From Synaphobranchus kaupii (taxonomy: Eukaryota; Chordata; Actinopteri; Anguilliformes; Synaphobranchidae), in the NCBI GenBank assembly GCA_029718625.1, contig CM056389.1, forward strand, positions 6,508,014 through 6,572,013: a stretch of DNA of 64,000 nucleotides, given 5' to 3'. Positions 53,760 to 64,000 of the stretch are shown here, in pieces. The translations under genes were made by a program, and so were the position numbers. Below the pieces are notes generated by a model. It was not told where the DNA came from. It made no database searches and worked only from the letters and a program-made list of their open reading frames with translations. The number at the start of each line of letters is the position of its first letter. Within the stretch, counting starts at the first letter, position 1.

Positions 53760-54749
53760 AAAAGGCCCACTCGGCGCCTACCTACCAGGGTAGCTGGAAA
53801 ACAAAAAAAACAAAAAAAACCCAAGGGATAATCACAGTAAACCAAGACACATACCATAAAAAGCTAGCCACAAAAACCCATCTCAGTAAAAAAAATACCC
53901 CTAAAAAAGCCGCTGGCCCCGGTAATGGCTTCGATATTCTGTAATGGGGCGTGAGGTGTGAGGTAGGAGGAGCCAAACGCAGCAAGGGGATTCTTTAAGC
54001 CCTAAGGCCACTAAGGCGGGAAACCCCGCAGTTAAGGGAGGAGACAAGACAGGGAACACACATACCAATGCTACAGACCGGCTCACTGTCACACACCAAT
54101 GAGTAGAAGCGGAAACGCCAGGTTTCAGCAAGAAAACCAAACAAGGCTAATGGACAAAGCACTGGGCTCCCATACTTCTACGAACAAAGTGACAGAAGAA
54201 AGAGCCAGTAATAATAAGCGCCCTGTCTCGACAACAAGACGCATAAGAACAGGCGAGTAGCATAATGGCACAATCAACACACACCAAACATACCGAAGCT
54301 ACGAACCGGCACACTAACACGTAAATGAGTAGAAGCACAAACGCCTGGTTTCACAGCAAGAAAACCAAACAAGGCGAAAGGGAACAAAGAACTGCTACCC
54401 TATACTTCTACGAGCTAAGTAACCAAAAGGCCAGCAATAATAAACACCCTGCCTCAGTAATGAGGCATTAGAATAGGCGAGTAGCATAAAAGGTACACAT
54501 AAAACACACAGCCAACAAACACTGAAAACTAATAAGCATTAGTATACGAGGAGGCAAAAAGGAACGGAGATCTAACGTTCCAAGGCTACTCTCAGGGACT
54601 CGCAGTCAAACAAAATCGTCCCGCAAGTAAAAAGGACGAAACAGAACAGCTGCACCGGAATTACCGGCTAAAAGACCAACACGAGTTTGATAGCAAATAA
54701 AAGCCCTGCCTCTTGGTAAAGAGAAAATGTAACGAGGCGAAGGAACAGA
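53760..54749 (-). repeat. LTR-like tandem repeats, left part
   Basis: A repeat of about 240 bp is visible: AATGAGTAGAAGCGGAAACG near 54100 and AATGAGTAGAAGCACAAACG near 54325, each followed by AGAAAACCAAACAAGGC and later GCGAGTAGCATAA. A related copy occurs near 56650-56730 beyond the Tc1-like insertion. The region may be an antisense LTR with internal tandem duplication, ending near 57006 with CCATGACAC. Confidence 0.5.
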
Positions 54750-54751
54750 TA

Positions 54752-56371
54752 CAGTCAAGCCGGAAAGTCTGCACACTCCTTTCACCTTCTCCACGTTTTA
54801 TTACGTTACAGACATATTCTACAATAGATTGAGTTCGTTTTTTGTCTCAGAATTCTACACAAAATAGCCCATAATGACAAAGTGAAAACAGGTTTTTAGA
54901 CATTTGTGCTAATTTATTAAAAATCTAAATGTAAAATATCATATGTTGATATGACACCCAAAAGTGAGCTGAGGTGCATTTTGTTTCCACTGATACTGCT
55001 TGAGATGTTTCTACAACTTAATTGGAGTCCACCTGTGATAAATTCAATTGATTGGACATGATTGGGGATTGCCAACACCTGCCTATATAAGGTCCCACAG
55101 TTGACAGTGCATGTCAGAGCAAACTCCAAGCCATGGGGTCAAAGGAATTATCTGCAGACCTCAGAAACAGGATTGTGTCAAGGCATAGATCTGGAGAAGG
55201 GTACGGAAAAATCTCTGCAGCTTTACAGGTCCCAAAGAGCACAGTGGCCACCATCATTCGTAAATGGAAGAAGTTTGGAACCACCAAGAATCTTCCTAGA
55301 CCTGGCCACCCGGCCAAACTGAGCAATCGGGGAAGACGGGCCTTGGCCAGGGAGGTGAGCAGGAACCCGAGGGTCACTCTGACAGAGCTCCAGCGTATCC
55401 TTGTGGAGATGGGAGAACCTTTCAGAAGATCAACCATCCAGGCAGCACTCCACCAATCAGACCTTTATGGTAGAATGGCCAGACGGAAGCCCCTCCTTAG
55501 TAAAAGGCACATCACAGCCCGCTTGGAGTTTGCCAAACGGCACCTAGAGGACTCTCAAACCATGAGAATCAAGATTCTCTGGTCTGATGAAACCAAAATG
55601 TAACTTTTTGGCCTGAATACCAAGCGTCACGTCTGGAGGAAACCAGGCACCGCTCATCACCTGGCTAATACCATCCCTACAGTGAAGCATGGTGGTGGCA
55701 GCATCATGATGTGGGGATGTTTTTCAGCAGCGGGAACGGGGCGACTAGTCCTGATAGAGGGAAAGATGAATGCAGCTAAGTACACCGAGAACCTTGAAGA
55801 AAACCTGCTCCAGAGTGCTCTGGACCTCAGACTGGGGCGAAGGTTTACCTTCCAACATGACAACGACCTGATGCACACAGCCAAGAGAACAAAGAAGTGG
55901 CTTCGGAGAAAGTCTGTGCATGTCCTTGAGTGGCCCAGCCAGAGCCCAGACCTGAATCCAATTGAACATCTGTGGAAAGAGCTGAAAATGGCTGTGTACC
56001 GACGCTCCCCATCCAACCTGACGGAGCTTGCAAGGATATGCCAAGAGGAATGGGCAAAAATGTCCAGAAACAAGTGTGCCAAGCTCGTAGCTTCTTTCCC
56101 AAGACGCCTTGAAGCTGTAATCGCTGCCAAAGGTGCAGCAACCAAGTATTAGGCTAAGGGTGTGTACAGATATGTAACCCCTAAATAACCTATTTTTGTC
56201 AGTAAAATAAAATTGCATATTTTCTAAAAACCTGTTTTCACTTCGTCATTATGGGCTATTTTGTGTAGAATTTTGAGACAAAAAATTAACTCAATCTATT
56301 GTAGAATATGTCTGTAACGTAATAAAATGTGGAGAAGGTGAAAGGAGTGTGCAGACTTTCCGGCTCGACTG
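54752..56371 (+). mobile_element. Tc1-like transposon 2, 1,620 bp, long TIRs
   Basis: Ends CAGTCAAGCCGGAAAGTCTG and an imperfect complement, flanked by TA at 54750-54751 and 56372-56373. The inverted similarity extends about 170-200 bp (for example GACAAAGTGAAAACAGGTTT on the left and its counterpart on the right). Long TIRs of this kind occur in the fish IR/DR group related to Sleeping Beauty-like elements. It interrupts the LTR-like repeats. Confidence 0.92.
55133..56152 (+). pseudogene. Tc1-like transposase with one nonsense codon
   Basis: The frame opens MGSKELSADLRNRIVSRHRS and runs 156 codons to a TAA at 55601-55603, just after WSDETKM (first catalytic D), then continues in the same frame to 56152. 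The downstream part has a [14 protein letters not shown] glycine box, FQHDND (second D) and NPIEHLWKE (E). Full length would be about 339 codons. The single in-frame stop is the only interruption seen. It falls where related transposases have an acidic residue, consistent with a point mutation. Confidence 0.9.
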
Positions 56372-56379
56372 TATAATAT

Positions 56380-57006
56380 TCCATGGCTAGTTTCATAGGC
56401 TCGCAGTCCAGGAAGCAGGAACAGAAAAGAGCCAGGGGAGATGAGTCCTAATAACTACATCTACATAGGCAAATACGCCAGGGGGGACGAGTCCTAATAG
56501 CTACTTCCACATAGGCAAGTACGCCAGGGGGGAAGAGTCCGAATAACTACATCCACATAGGCAAGTCCCGATCCAGAAAACGTAAAGGGGTAAACACCCG
56601 ATCTCCCAGGAGAGAGAAACATTTTACAGGCGAATTAGAGCAGAGATCTGCGGTCCCATACTTCTACAAGATAAGTAACTAAAGAGCCAGCAACAATAAG
56701 CCCTGCCTCAGCAATGAGATGTTAAAAATAGGTGAGTAGCACAAATGGTACAAAACTCACACCAGACAATGCAAATAAACACAAAGACAAAACAAACCAT
56801 CACAATCAACAATCATCAATATCGAAGCCCAGAATGGAGGAAAACGTGGGCTTATATAACTCCCAGGTAACCAAGCACAGGTGTGGATGCTGACAGAAGC
56901 TCCGCAATCAAGGCGGGGCGGAGCAAGCATCCACTAAAAGGGCAGCGCCCTCGCGTGGTTACCGAGGAAAACGACCGCATGGGGAAAAAGGCGTCAAAAC
57001 CATGAC
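56380..57006 (-). repeat. LTR-like tandem repeats, right part
   Basis: Continuation of 53760-54749. A unit of about 57 bp containing ACATAGGCAA, ACGCCAGGGGGG and GAGTCC is repeated about three times at 56440-56570. The end near 57006 reads CAAAACCATGACAC, which in reverse gives a TGTCATGG start similar to 58634. Confidence 0.45.
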
Positions 57007-57300
57007 ACCAATGGTAGGATTGTATATTTATTTAATATTTAGTAGCAGATATTCATTGTACAATATGTGGTACAATGAGACAATAATTTCATGTTTATTT
57101 TGCATTTGAGTGAGCAGGGCTTTTCACTGCGTTTTTGGCATACGATCAGGTTATTGTTGGGTTTATCTTGTTGCTATGACGCAATTAAACTTTTCTATGA
57201 TGAATAAATATATTTATGAACTCACACATAGAAGCTATTGTCCACTATGTCACGCATGGGTAGGTATAGACTGGGTGGGGGGGTGCTTGTTAAATGGACT
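57007..57300. repeat. Family A repeat, fragment
   Basis: Close to the complement of 63030-63300 and related to 43660-43920: ATTGTATATTTATTTAATAT, TTTGAGTGAGCAGGGCTTTT and TATGAACTCACACATAGAAG. An open frame from 57110 (MSRAFHC...) parallels the one at 43772. Confidence 0.75.
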
Positions 57301-57775
57301 TGCTCCGGGAAAATAGTGACGCGCAGAAACTCTCGAGAGTTGTCACGAATCGTCTACCAATAAAGTTAAAACACAGAGTTTCCACTAATAGTTTGCCTGC
57401 AGGAGCATCGAATATCTCAGTTGAGCAAAATGGTGATGCCGGCGCCATTATCACTATGCATCTACGCAAAGGAGTGAACTAAATCCTTTAATAAATCAAC
57501 TTTAGGAATCAAAATCAATACTTCTTTTGGTTTTATCTGAGAATATGGATATAAAAGAAGCAAAACAAATTAATAAAACAATTTTATTTTTCAGAAAAAA
57601 ATCACAACCCCAAAAACCCCACAACATTCAATGTTCGTGTAAACATAATATGCGACATCCGACTCATTATTGCAGAGCGGGTCACATATTACAAACTACT
57701 CTTTATTAATACTCATATGAGTATTTTCAGCTGTCTTGTCACAATTTCAAAGCCTTTCATAGTTTCATTAGCAAA
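57301..57775. other. Noncoding stretch, nothing recognised
   Basis: Short open frames (62 and 60 codons) lack motifs. No repeat assignment. Confidence 0.3.
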
Positions 57776-57779
57776 TTGT

Positions 57780-58500
57780 TCCAGTGTCAATATGTTCAGC
57801 TAGATGTGCTACCCCATACCAGGGAAACAAGGCAATGGCAATCAAGTGCCCAGCCAGGAGTAATCTATAGCTGCATCGCTATGAAGACAGAGTTTGAGAT
57901 ATTCTCGGGACTACTAAATAGCCTGCGTCTTGGGAACGAAGTGATCTTTTCGGCTTATATGGTAAAAGCAGATTACATATATACACTGGCGCAAGTCCAT
58001 TTAAAGCTTTAAAGGTCAGAAGCAAAACCATAAAGTCTATCCTATACTTAACTGGTAGCCAATGAAGCCATGCTAACACTGGGGTAACATGCTCATACTT
58101 CTTAGTTCTAGTCAAAATGCGAGCGGCTGCATTCTGCACAAGATGGAGATTATTTAGCAAGGACTTAGGGCAGCCAGATAGCAGGGCATTACAGTAATCT
58201 AGCCTAGATGTAACAAAAGCATGAATCAATTTTTCTGCGTCCCCTTCTGATAGGAAGTGCCTAATTTTAGCTATATTCCTTAACTGAAAGAAAGCTACTC
58301 TAGATGTGTTTTTTATGTGCACGCTAAAGGTTCGATCTGGGTCTATAGTAACGTCTGTCTTTCACAGCTGAATTTGGAACAACTAAACATCCATCAAAAT
58401 TTAAAGTAGATGTACACAATTTCTTGGTTTGTAAATTTTTTTTACCTAAATCCAGCATTTCAGTCTTCTCTGAGTTTAGGAGCAGGAAAGTAGAAAGCAT
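57780..58500 (-). pseudogene. L2-type LINE RT C-terminal fragment (LINE-F)
   Basis: The minus strand encodes VAFFQLRNIAKIRHFLSEGD, FVTSRLDYCNALLSGCPKSL, HLVQNAAARILTRTKKYEHV and LNGLAPVYICNLLLPYKPKR, about 90% identical by eye to LINE-E. It retains uninterrupted the codons where the Tc1-like element lies in LINE-E. The 5' side (58330-58500) has frame changes. The 3' side includes part of the 3' UTR (CTATGAAGACAGAGTTTGAG). Confidence 0.85.
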
Positions 58501-58504
58501 CCAA

Positions 58505-58625
58505 GCTTATGAACTGCACTTGCTGCTTGCCTTACACTGTCTTTTATATTATTGATGTAAAGCACTTTGAGCTACAATCCTTGTATGAAATGTGCTATAC
58601 AAATAAAGCTTTATTATTATTATTA
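58505..58625 (+). mobile_element. L2-type LINE 3' tail in plus orientation
   Basis: GTAAAGCACTTTGAGCTACA, GAAATGTGCTATACAAATAA and a terminal ATTATTATTATTA repeat form a typical fish L2 3' end on the plus strand. It adjoins the minus-strand RT fragment. Confidence 0.75.
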
Positions 58626-58633
58626 GCTTTAAT

Positions 58634-59430
58634 TGTCATGGTTTTTGGCAGCTCCGTTTATTTCTGCCATTGTTCTTTTCTTTGGTGGCGTCGAGGCTCT
58701 CTATCAGATTTTCCGTATTCCATTCAGGTATTTTGATCTCTATCAAAATACCTATTATTAATCGCTATTATTAATCGCACCTGTTTTGGGTTTCCTGCCG
58801 GCTATATATAGCTCAGGATTTCCTCTTTCCGGTGCTTCGATATTGTCTTTGCTTTTGATATCGAAGTTGGTAAGGTATAGGAATTCGGTCACTACGTTTC
58901 TGGTTGTGTCAGATTTCTGCATTCTGTCTTTGTTTGTACATTTATGTTTCTTATTGTGAGCTTGTTTGTTTATTCTGATTAGGTTCTTTATCATTTTTCT
59001 TATCTTGCATTTATTTTCATTTATGGTTTCACTGTTCCGTGTTTGTATTAACGTCACTCCCCTGTCTTCGTTACACTATTCGGGAGCCTTTGCTGATTTC
59101 GGGTTTTGCTGTATTTCCACTTTCGTTTACTTCCTTTACTAATTACCCTTGTTAATACTACTAATCTACTAATTACTACTAACTGTTTAGAATTAGGTTT
59201 CTTACTAATACACTAACGACTAACTTGTAAATAATACTAATCAACTAATTTACTAACGTCAGGGAATTAGAATTTCTACTAACCTACTAATTTACTAATG
59301 CAATCTTAGTTTCCATCTGCAGCTGTCTTTCGTTTCTTCTGTTCTATCTCTGAATATCTTTCTGTGATTCTCTACTCGCTTCACCTGCATCTGACAAGCC
59401 TGCGCCCCACTCTTACACTGCCATGTCACA
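58634..59430 (+). mobile_element. Possible solo LTR
   Basis: Starts TGTCATGGTTTTTGG and ends GCCATGTCACA, giving TG...CA ends with a short inverted TGTCATGG/CCATGTCACA. The centre has many CTACTAATTACTACTAA-like words. No target duplication or coding domain was found. Confidence 0.35.
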
Positions 59431-60177
59431 TGTTGTTTTTGTTGCATTTGAAGGAAATGAAGCTTCACGTCATATTTATGTGACCAACATGTTTGTGTAC
59501 TTCTTGAAAAGTGTGCTCCCGAATGTACTCAGCGAAACCTCGGAAGTAAGTGTGTCATCCGGATGTTTGAAATATACTGCACAGTGTTTCCCCTAGGATG
59601 GAGTTGTAGCAGCGGAGGTGAAGCACTTATATACATATATATATATAATTAAAAAAATGTTTTTGTGGCACTCACAAAGCGCACTCTGCCGGGAGGTTTC
59701 TATTGGGTCTGCCGGCACCAGAAGGGCTCTCGAGGCCTAAGTACATACAGTACAGTCAAGGACAACTACAGGCAGGGGCGTAGGTTTCATTTGAACATTG
59801 GCGGGGGACCACAAACAGTAAATGTTCTTTGTGATGATAATGGAGGGGGACACTAATAATATAGCATCCAACAGTAGCGAACCATGACTATTGGACCGAG
59901 GCCCTCAACCATTCCCGTGAGCAAAGCAATACAAAGTATTGGGGGGTCTGGGGGTCCTCTATCAAATTTGAGCCTTTTAAAACTCATTTCCTGCATTTCT
60001 ACACAACCTCACCCAGGGCATTTTCTAAAATAAAATGTTTTATTTATGAACATTTTGGAGAAGTTTTTTTTTTTCAAAGCACTAGGCGAGATTTGAGATG
60101 CTTTCATATAAATCTAAAGCCATGGTAGGCTAATCAGTACATTAGTGGATAAGATAAGTTTATAACATTTTAAAATC

Positions 60178-60932
60178 TGTGGTTCTCAAACTCGGTCCTG
60201 GGGGTCCCCTGTGTATGCTGGTTTACGTTCCAACCACAATTGCAATCCCAAAATTTTAACAAGCTGTTAATTTTTCTTAATTAGGTGTTTTTCATGTTTA
60301 GAGGGATTATTTACCCTCTTAAGACAAATTGTCAGAAATAGTTATGCATACCATGAAGACTATGCCATGTTCATACTGTGCTTACAGTGCTATCTTGCAA
60401 ACAATAATACAAGGTAACATTTTTTAAAACTGATCCATTTAAAGACTGAGGTGAATCAATAGGCTCCTAATTCAGTAGTTGAACACTTGTGTTTTAAGTT
60501 CCTTAATTATTCCTTAAACTTATTAACACAATGCAGGTTTGGCTCATTATCATTTGCTTTGTCTTTTGAATTGTTCATTATTTACCAAGTCTCTAGTTTT
60601 AGTTGCCAATGTGTCCACAATTTCACCAATTAGGAGCCGATTGATTCACCTCAGTCTTTAATTTGTTTAATTTGATCAGTTAAAACATTTTTACCTCTCT
60701 TTTTGTAATTGTTTGCAATATAGCACAATGTGAATATTTGACTTTTATTATTCATGACATGCATAGCTATTTCTAACATAATGTGGCTTCAGAGGGGAAA
60801 TAATCCCTCTAAACATGAAAAACACCTAATTAAGAAAAATCAACAACCTGTTCAAATTCTGGGATTGCAATTGTGAACGAAAACCAGCATATGCAGGGGG
60901 CCCCAGGACCGAGTTTAAGAACCACTGCCTTT
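60178..60932. mobile_element. Near-perfect palindromic element, about 755 bp
   Basis: GTGGTTCTCAAACTCGGTCC begins the left arm; the right arm ends with GGACCGAGTTTAAGAACCAC. The arms match through TAATTAGGTGTTTTTCATG and again near the centre through GGTGAATCAATAGGCTCC with its complement at about 60635, so nearly the whole element folds back on itself. No coding sequence. Confidence 0.85.
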
Positions 60933-61760
60933 AGTGGCAGTCGTCGACATCCCAATTATGGTATTCACATTTCTCTGAACTTCTAAATTAGGCTAATTAC
61001 AGTGTCTTACAGTGTCGCCGCTTGCGAATACATCAGCCTCTCATGTTGCACTGCAGGGCAATAAACATTTTAAGGAACCAAATTGCCTACATTTAAGAAG
61101 CTACAATTGTTTTCTGATGAACCCTGAAGAAATTCTCTATTCAATTGTCCAGCAATGTCGACATTTCCACAGTGCTACCTAACGTTATCGCACTCGCGGC
61201 TGTAATACATTGCTTGTTGTTATGAAAAAACATGTACTTTTTTTTAACGTATATATAAGGCATAGACTGTAGAAAAATAAGGAGTAGCTAGTTAGCTAGG
61301 TTAGGAACAGTGCAGACAGTATCCTCGCCTACCTGAATGGGGAAACTTCTGGGTCGGCGGTTCTTTTATTCACTGTGGGGATTTTGATTAGATTTTCAGT
61401 TGAGATGACTGTTTCAGGTTAAACGTAGCAAAGGCCGCCTACATACCAACAAACCATCTGCTCTACCCCCGTAACGAGCGTCTCGATTTCATACTCCGTG
61501 AAGTTTCTCGTCTTTTTTTGCGGTCTGACTTCTCCATTGCAACCAACCTGATTATAACACATCCATAACGTTACACAAAACACTGGCTAAAACACTGGGT
61601 TATGGGAATTAAAGTCCATATTATTTTCGGCTTGAGCAATCACCCCTAATTGTTGACTACATATCCCATTTGTGCTTTCATAAACTCTAACTTGTCGTGG
61701 CCATGAGATAAACCATTGCTACTGTTTGAAGTAGCGAGGGGGTGGGTGAATAATTCATAC

Positions 61761-61860
61761 CGAATTTAATTCTTTCTTCCTGTCGTTCCCTTCCCTTGAT
61801 TCAAGGGAATTCACATTGAAGCAAGGGAAGGGAATGACAGGAAGAAAGCATTAATTTTGG
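61761..61860. other. Long hairpin, about 48 bp stem
   Basis: CTTTCTTCCTGTCGTTCCCT and the following CCCTT pair with AAGGGAAGGGAATGACAGGA on the other arm with one mismatch or wobble. TTGATTCAA pairs with TTGAAGCAA further in, and CGAATTTAAT pairs with ATTAATTTTG further out, leaving an apical loop of about 11 bases. The shape resembles a long pre-miRNA or a small foldback. Confidence 0.75.
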
Positions 61861-62235
61861 ATCCGAACGCAGTCCAGCACTTCAAAATGTTGTACATCTA
61901 TGGCCTTCTCTCGTCAGAACAGCTGCATTTGCTAGCTAGCACTGGCCATACGACCTTGCTGAAAGTTAGCTTTGCTTAGAAAGTTTGGACACAATCGCAT
62001 TTCAAATGAGTTTATGACAGCAACTTTTCCATGAAAGCGCTTTACGTTTAAAGCGTTTTTACGTTACTCTAAAACGTTTAAAACGTTTACTCCAGCATTT
62101 TGAAGGGGAGAGAGTGGATTGTTTTGTTTTGTTTACAAAAAAGTTTAAAAAATAATAATAATTCAGCAGCGGTGGTCATATTTCTGCAGCGGCGTAACGC
62201 TGCTGCTAGGTGCATATAGGGGAAACACTGCTGCA

Positions 62236-62822
62236 ATTTGAAAGATTTTCACCTACTCAACGACTTATCTACTCACCAAGGCTACTCAATAGTGTGGAAG
62301 AGTGCTGATTCGGACACAGCCCAGGGATTGAAATTCTCCTTGGAAGCTCACAAACTACAGTGGTCACCGGAGGTATTGCAGCCTCTGGTGCCAGAAATTT
62401 CCCCATTGAAGTCCATTAAAAATGACAAAATTACCCAGGCCAAATGACACTATTTTGGACAGTTCTTTTAAATTCTAACATTTCTTCACATTACTCGCCA
62501 GGGACCGATTTTTTTTTTCTGCGTCCCGGTTCTATGATTTTTTAAATTCCCATTGGGTCTGCATGTTTTGGTACCCAGTGCGCATGCTCCTCTGGTTCCA
62601 AAAAGCCCCCATAGTCTAACATGGCGCCTCCATGAGTTGGCTTCATGCGCCAATGAGCAGCTCCCATAGGAATCCATGGAACCGGTAAGCGGAAGCTGTC
62701 TCCAGTTCTTCTTATATATCTCGATGGTTTCAGCGCTTCTTTTCACTGGTGGATAACTCAGCAGCCACAGCACGTAGGGTATAAAGAAAAGTTTGTTAAC
62801 AAAATTCTAAACTCACAGATAC
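62236..62822. other. Noncoding, probably repeat-derived
   Basis: The segment with CATGGCGCCTCCATGAGTTG and CCCATAGGAATCCATGG resembles dispersed fish repeat sequence. A 69-codon frame from 62238 has no recognised motif. Confidence 0.35.
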
Positions 62823-64000
62823 CTTAACTCCTTTGCGCAGATGCCGAGTGACCAGGACGCTGGCGCCAAGATTTTGCTCAACTGAGACATTCGTTGCTCC
62901 TGCAGCCAAACTATGAGTGGAAAACTCAAACCCCGTGTTTTATCTTTATTAGTACACGATTTGTGACAACTCTGCAGAATACGGAGTTTCTAAGTGTCAC
63001 TATTTCCCCGTAAAAAGTCCATTTAAGCACCCCCCCCACCCAGTCTATACCTACCCATGCGTGACATAGTGGACAATAGCGTATGTGTGAGTTCATAAAT
63101 ATATTTATTCATCATATAAAATTAGAATAACGTCATAGCAACAAGATAAACCCAACAATAGCCTGATCGTATGCCAAAAAAGCAGTGAAAAGCCCTGCTC
63201 ACTCAAATGCGTAAATAAACGTGAAATTATTGTCTCATTATACGTCATTCTACTAGCAATATATTCTACTAAATATTAAATAAATATACAATCCTACCAT
63301 TGGTTTTACACATGTCGTTGTTGCTTTCAAAATTCAGTGGTCATTTATTGTCTTGGACAATCTGTTTGAGAAATACACACCAGTTTAGCATGTTATAACA
63401 CTGTGGAACATCTGTGTGCAGAACCCCATACGCCCTACCTGCAGCTCTGAAGTATTCCACGTCATTCCGGTTTTATTCACCACTGTCTTATCCAAAAGAG
63501 GACAGTATGTCCTTTTGAACTTTGTATATCTTTTTGTTTGGTAATTTTTCTGGGATGCTTTCTACAATAAATTACAGCCCAGCGTAACAGAATCTGAGTT
63601 TTTCATCTTCGATATGAAAAAAATACTGCTTGTAAAATGTGGTTCTTCTTGCTGGCTACATATGTACAAGGGGCAAATGTATATGCTTTATAATGGACAA
63701 AACTAATTTTATTCATTTTATGACATGTGTTCGATAGGGTATTGGACCCATAGATATCTACCCCCAATACTGATTTTCATAAGTAATTCCCACATGAAAA
63801 TTATGCAAAAGTGAGTTTTATGATCTGAAACAGTTGATTTGTAGTTAAATATATAATTATTTTATGATTTAGAGCAGTGCACAATTTAGCTATTTGAATA
63901 GATTTGGAGACACTAATGGACAACAGGATACACTGCCTATATTTTGCATTACAGATTTTTAGTAGTTCTGCATATGATCCTCAGATTTAGCAAACTTGTG
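62823..64000. repeat. Family A repeat, longest copy (runs off the window)
   Basis: Begins CTTAACTCCTTTGCGCAGAT and shares segments with 38640-38830, 42505-43925, 47070-47220 and 57007-57300. TTAA next to CCCCTT at several copies suggests a TTAA-targeting element. No transposase seen within the window. Confidence 0.65.

Larger units (their letters stand above)
59582..62230. mobile_element. hAT-like nonautonomous element, 2,649 bp
   Basis: Ends CAGTGTTTCCCCTA and TAGGGGAAACACTG are exact inverted copies, a classic hAT-type terminus. CTGCA occurs directly outside both ends (59577-59581 and 62231-62235), suggesting a 5 bp duplication rather than the usual 8 bp of hAT. No transposase remains. It contains the palindromic element at 60178-60932 and the hairpin at 61761-61860. 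Confidence 0.7.

Noticed and set aside
55657..56218. Minus-strand frames of 157-162 codons
   Set aside because: Antisense shadows of the Tc1-like transposase.

Overview
The window is eukaryotic and looks like a teleost fish chromosome. Split exons with GT/AG junctions, LINE retrotransposons of L2, CR1 and I types, Tc1-like transposons, hAT fragments, a 5S-rRNA-derived SINE, a tRNA-derived SINE, microsatellites and many minisatellites are all present. No prokaryotic operon, CRISPR array, functional tRNA or functional rRNA gene was seen. The mix of repeat families suggests a ray-finned fish, possibly an early-branching one; this is a weak inference.

The only host gene recognised is the N-terminal part of a PARP14-like mono-ADP-ribosyltransferase (macro-PARP), plus strand, from about 23.6 kb to at least 42.1 kb. 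Seven exons can be followed in compatible phases: 23626-23800, 24150-24259, 27506-27536, 28355-28464, 40299-40491, 40909-41146 and 41263-42099, with a possible eighth at 42204-42225. They encode RRM-like and KH-like modules typical of the PARP14 N-terminus. A near-consensus interferon-stimulated response element lies about 50 bp before the ATG. Macrodomains, WWE and catalytic domain are not seen in the remaining 22 kb. Exon 6 carries a +1 shift in a 9-G run. Its introns are packed with tandem repeats that touch the exons, two of which duplicate 5' splice sites.

Region by region. 1-9.3 kb: an inverted-repeat element, then a minus-strand L2/CR1-like LINE (LINE-A) broken by nested insertions; the striking one is a 2.9 kb foldback element with its own TTAA-flanked insertion and sequence-verified empty sites at both levels. 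9.5-15 kb: a LINE tail, degenerate tandem repeats, a 20-copy minisatellite of 57-58 bp, and a duplicated block around an LTR-like segment. 16-18.8 kb: a tandem 1.1 kb repeat block containing a covarying hairpin, bracketed by 104 bp direct repeats. 19.2-21.2 kb: a Harbinger-like repeat and LINE-B. 23.5-42.2 kb: the PARP14-like gene with intronic elements: a TA-flanked 0.9 kb element, a TTAA-flanked 1 kb element, a deleted Tc1 copy, a 5S-SINE split by a LINE, an LTR-like element, a CR1 LINE (LINE-C), a hAT transposase fragment and an I-type LINE with RNase H (LINE-D).

42.2-64 kb holds mobile DNA only: a tRNA-SINE, several copies of a dispersed repeat (family A), L2 LINE-E with an inverted ORF1 fragment and an uninterrupted Tc1-like transposon inside it, LTR-like tandem repeats split by a second Tc1-like element with one nonsense codon, a LINE fragment with an inverted tail (LINE-F), and a 2.65 kb hAT-like element containing a palindromic insertion and a long hairpin. 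A recurring theme is local tandem duplication of 24-117 bp segments in otherwise unrelated sequences.
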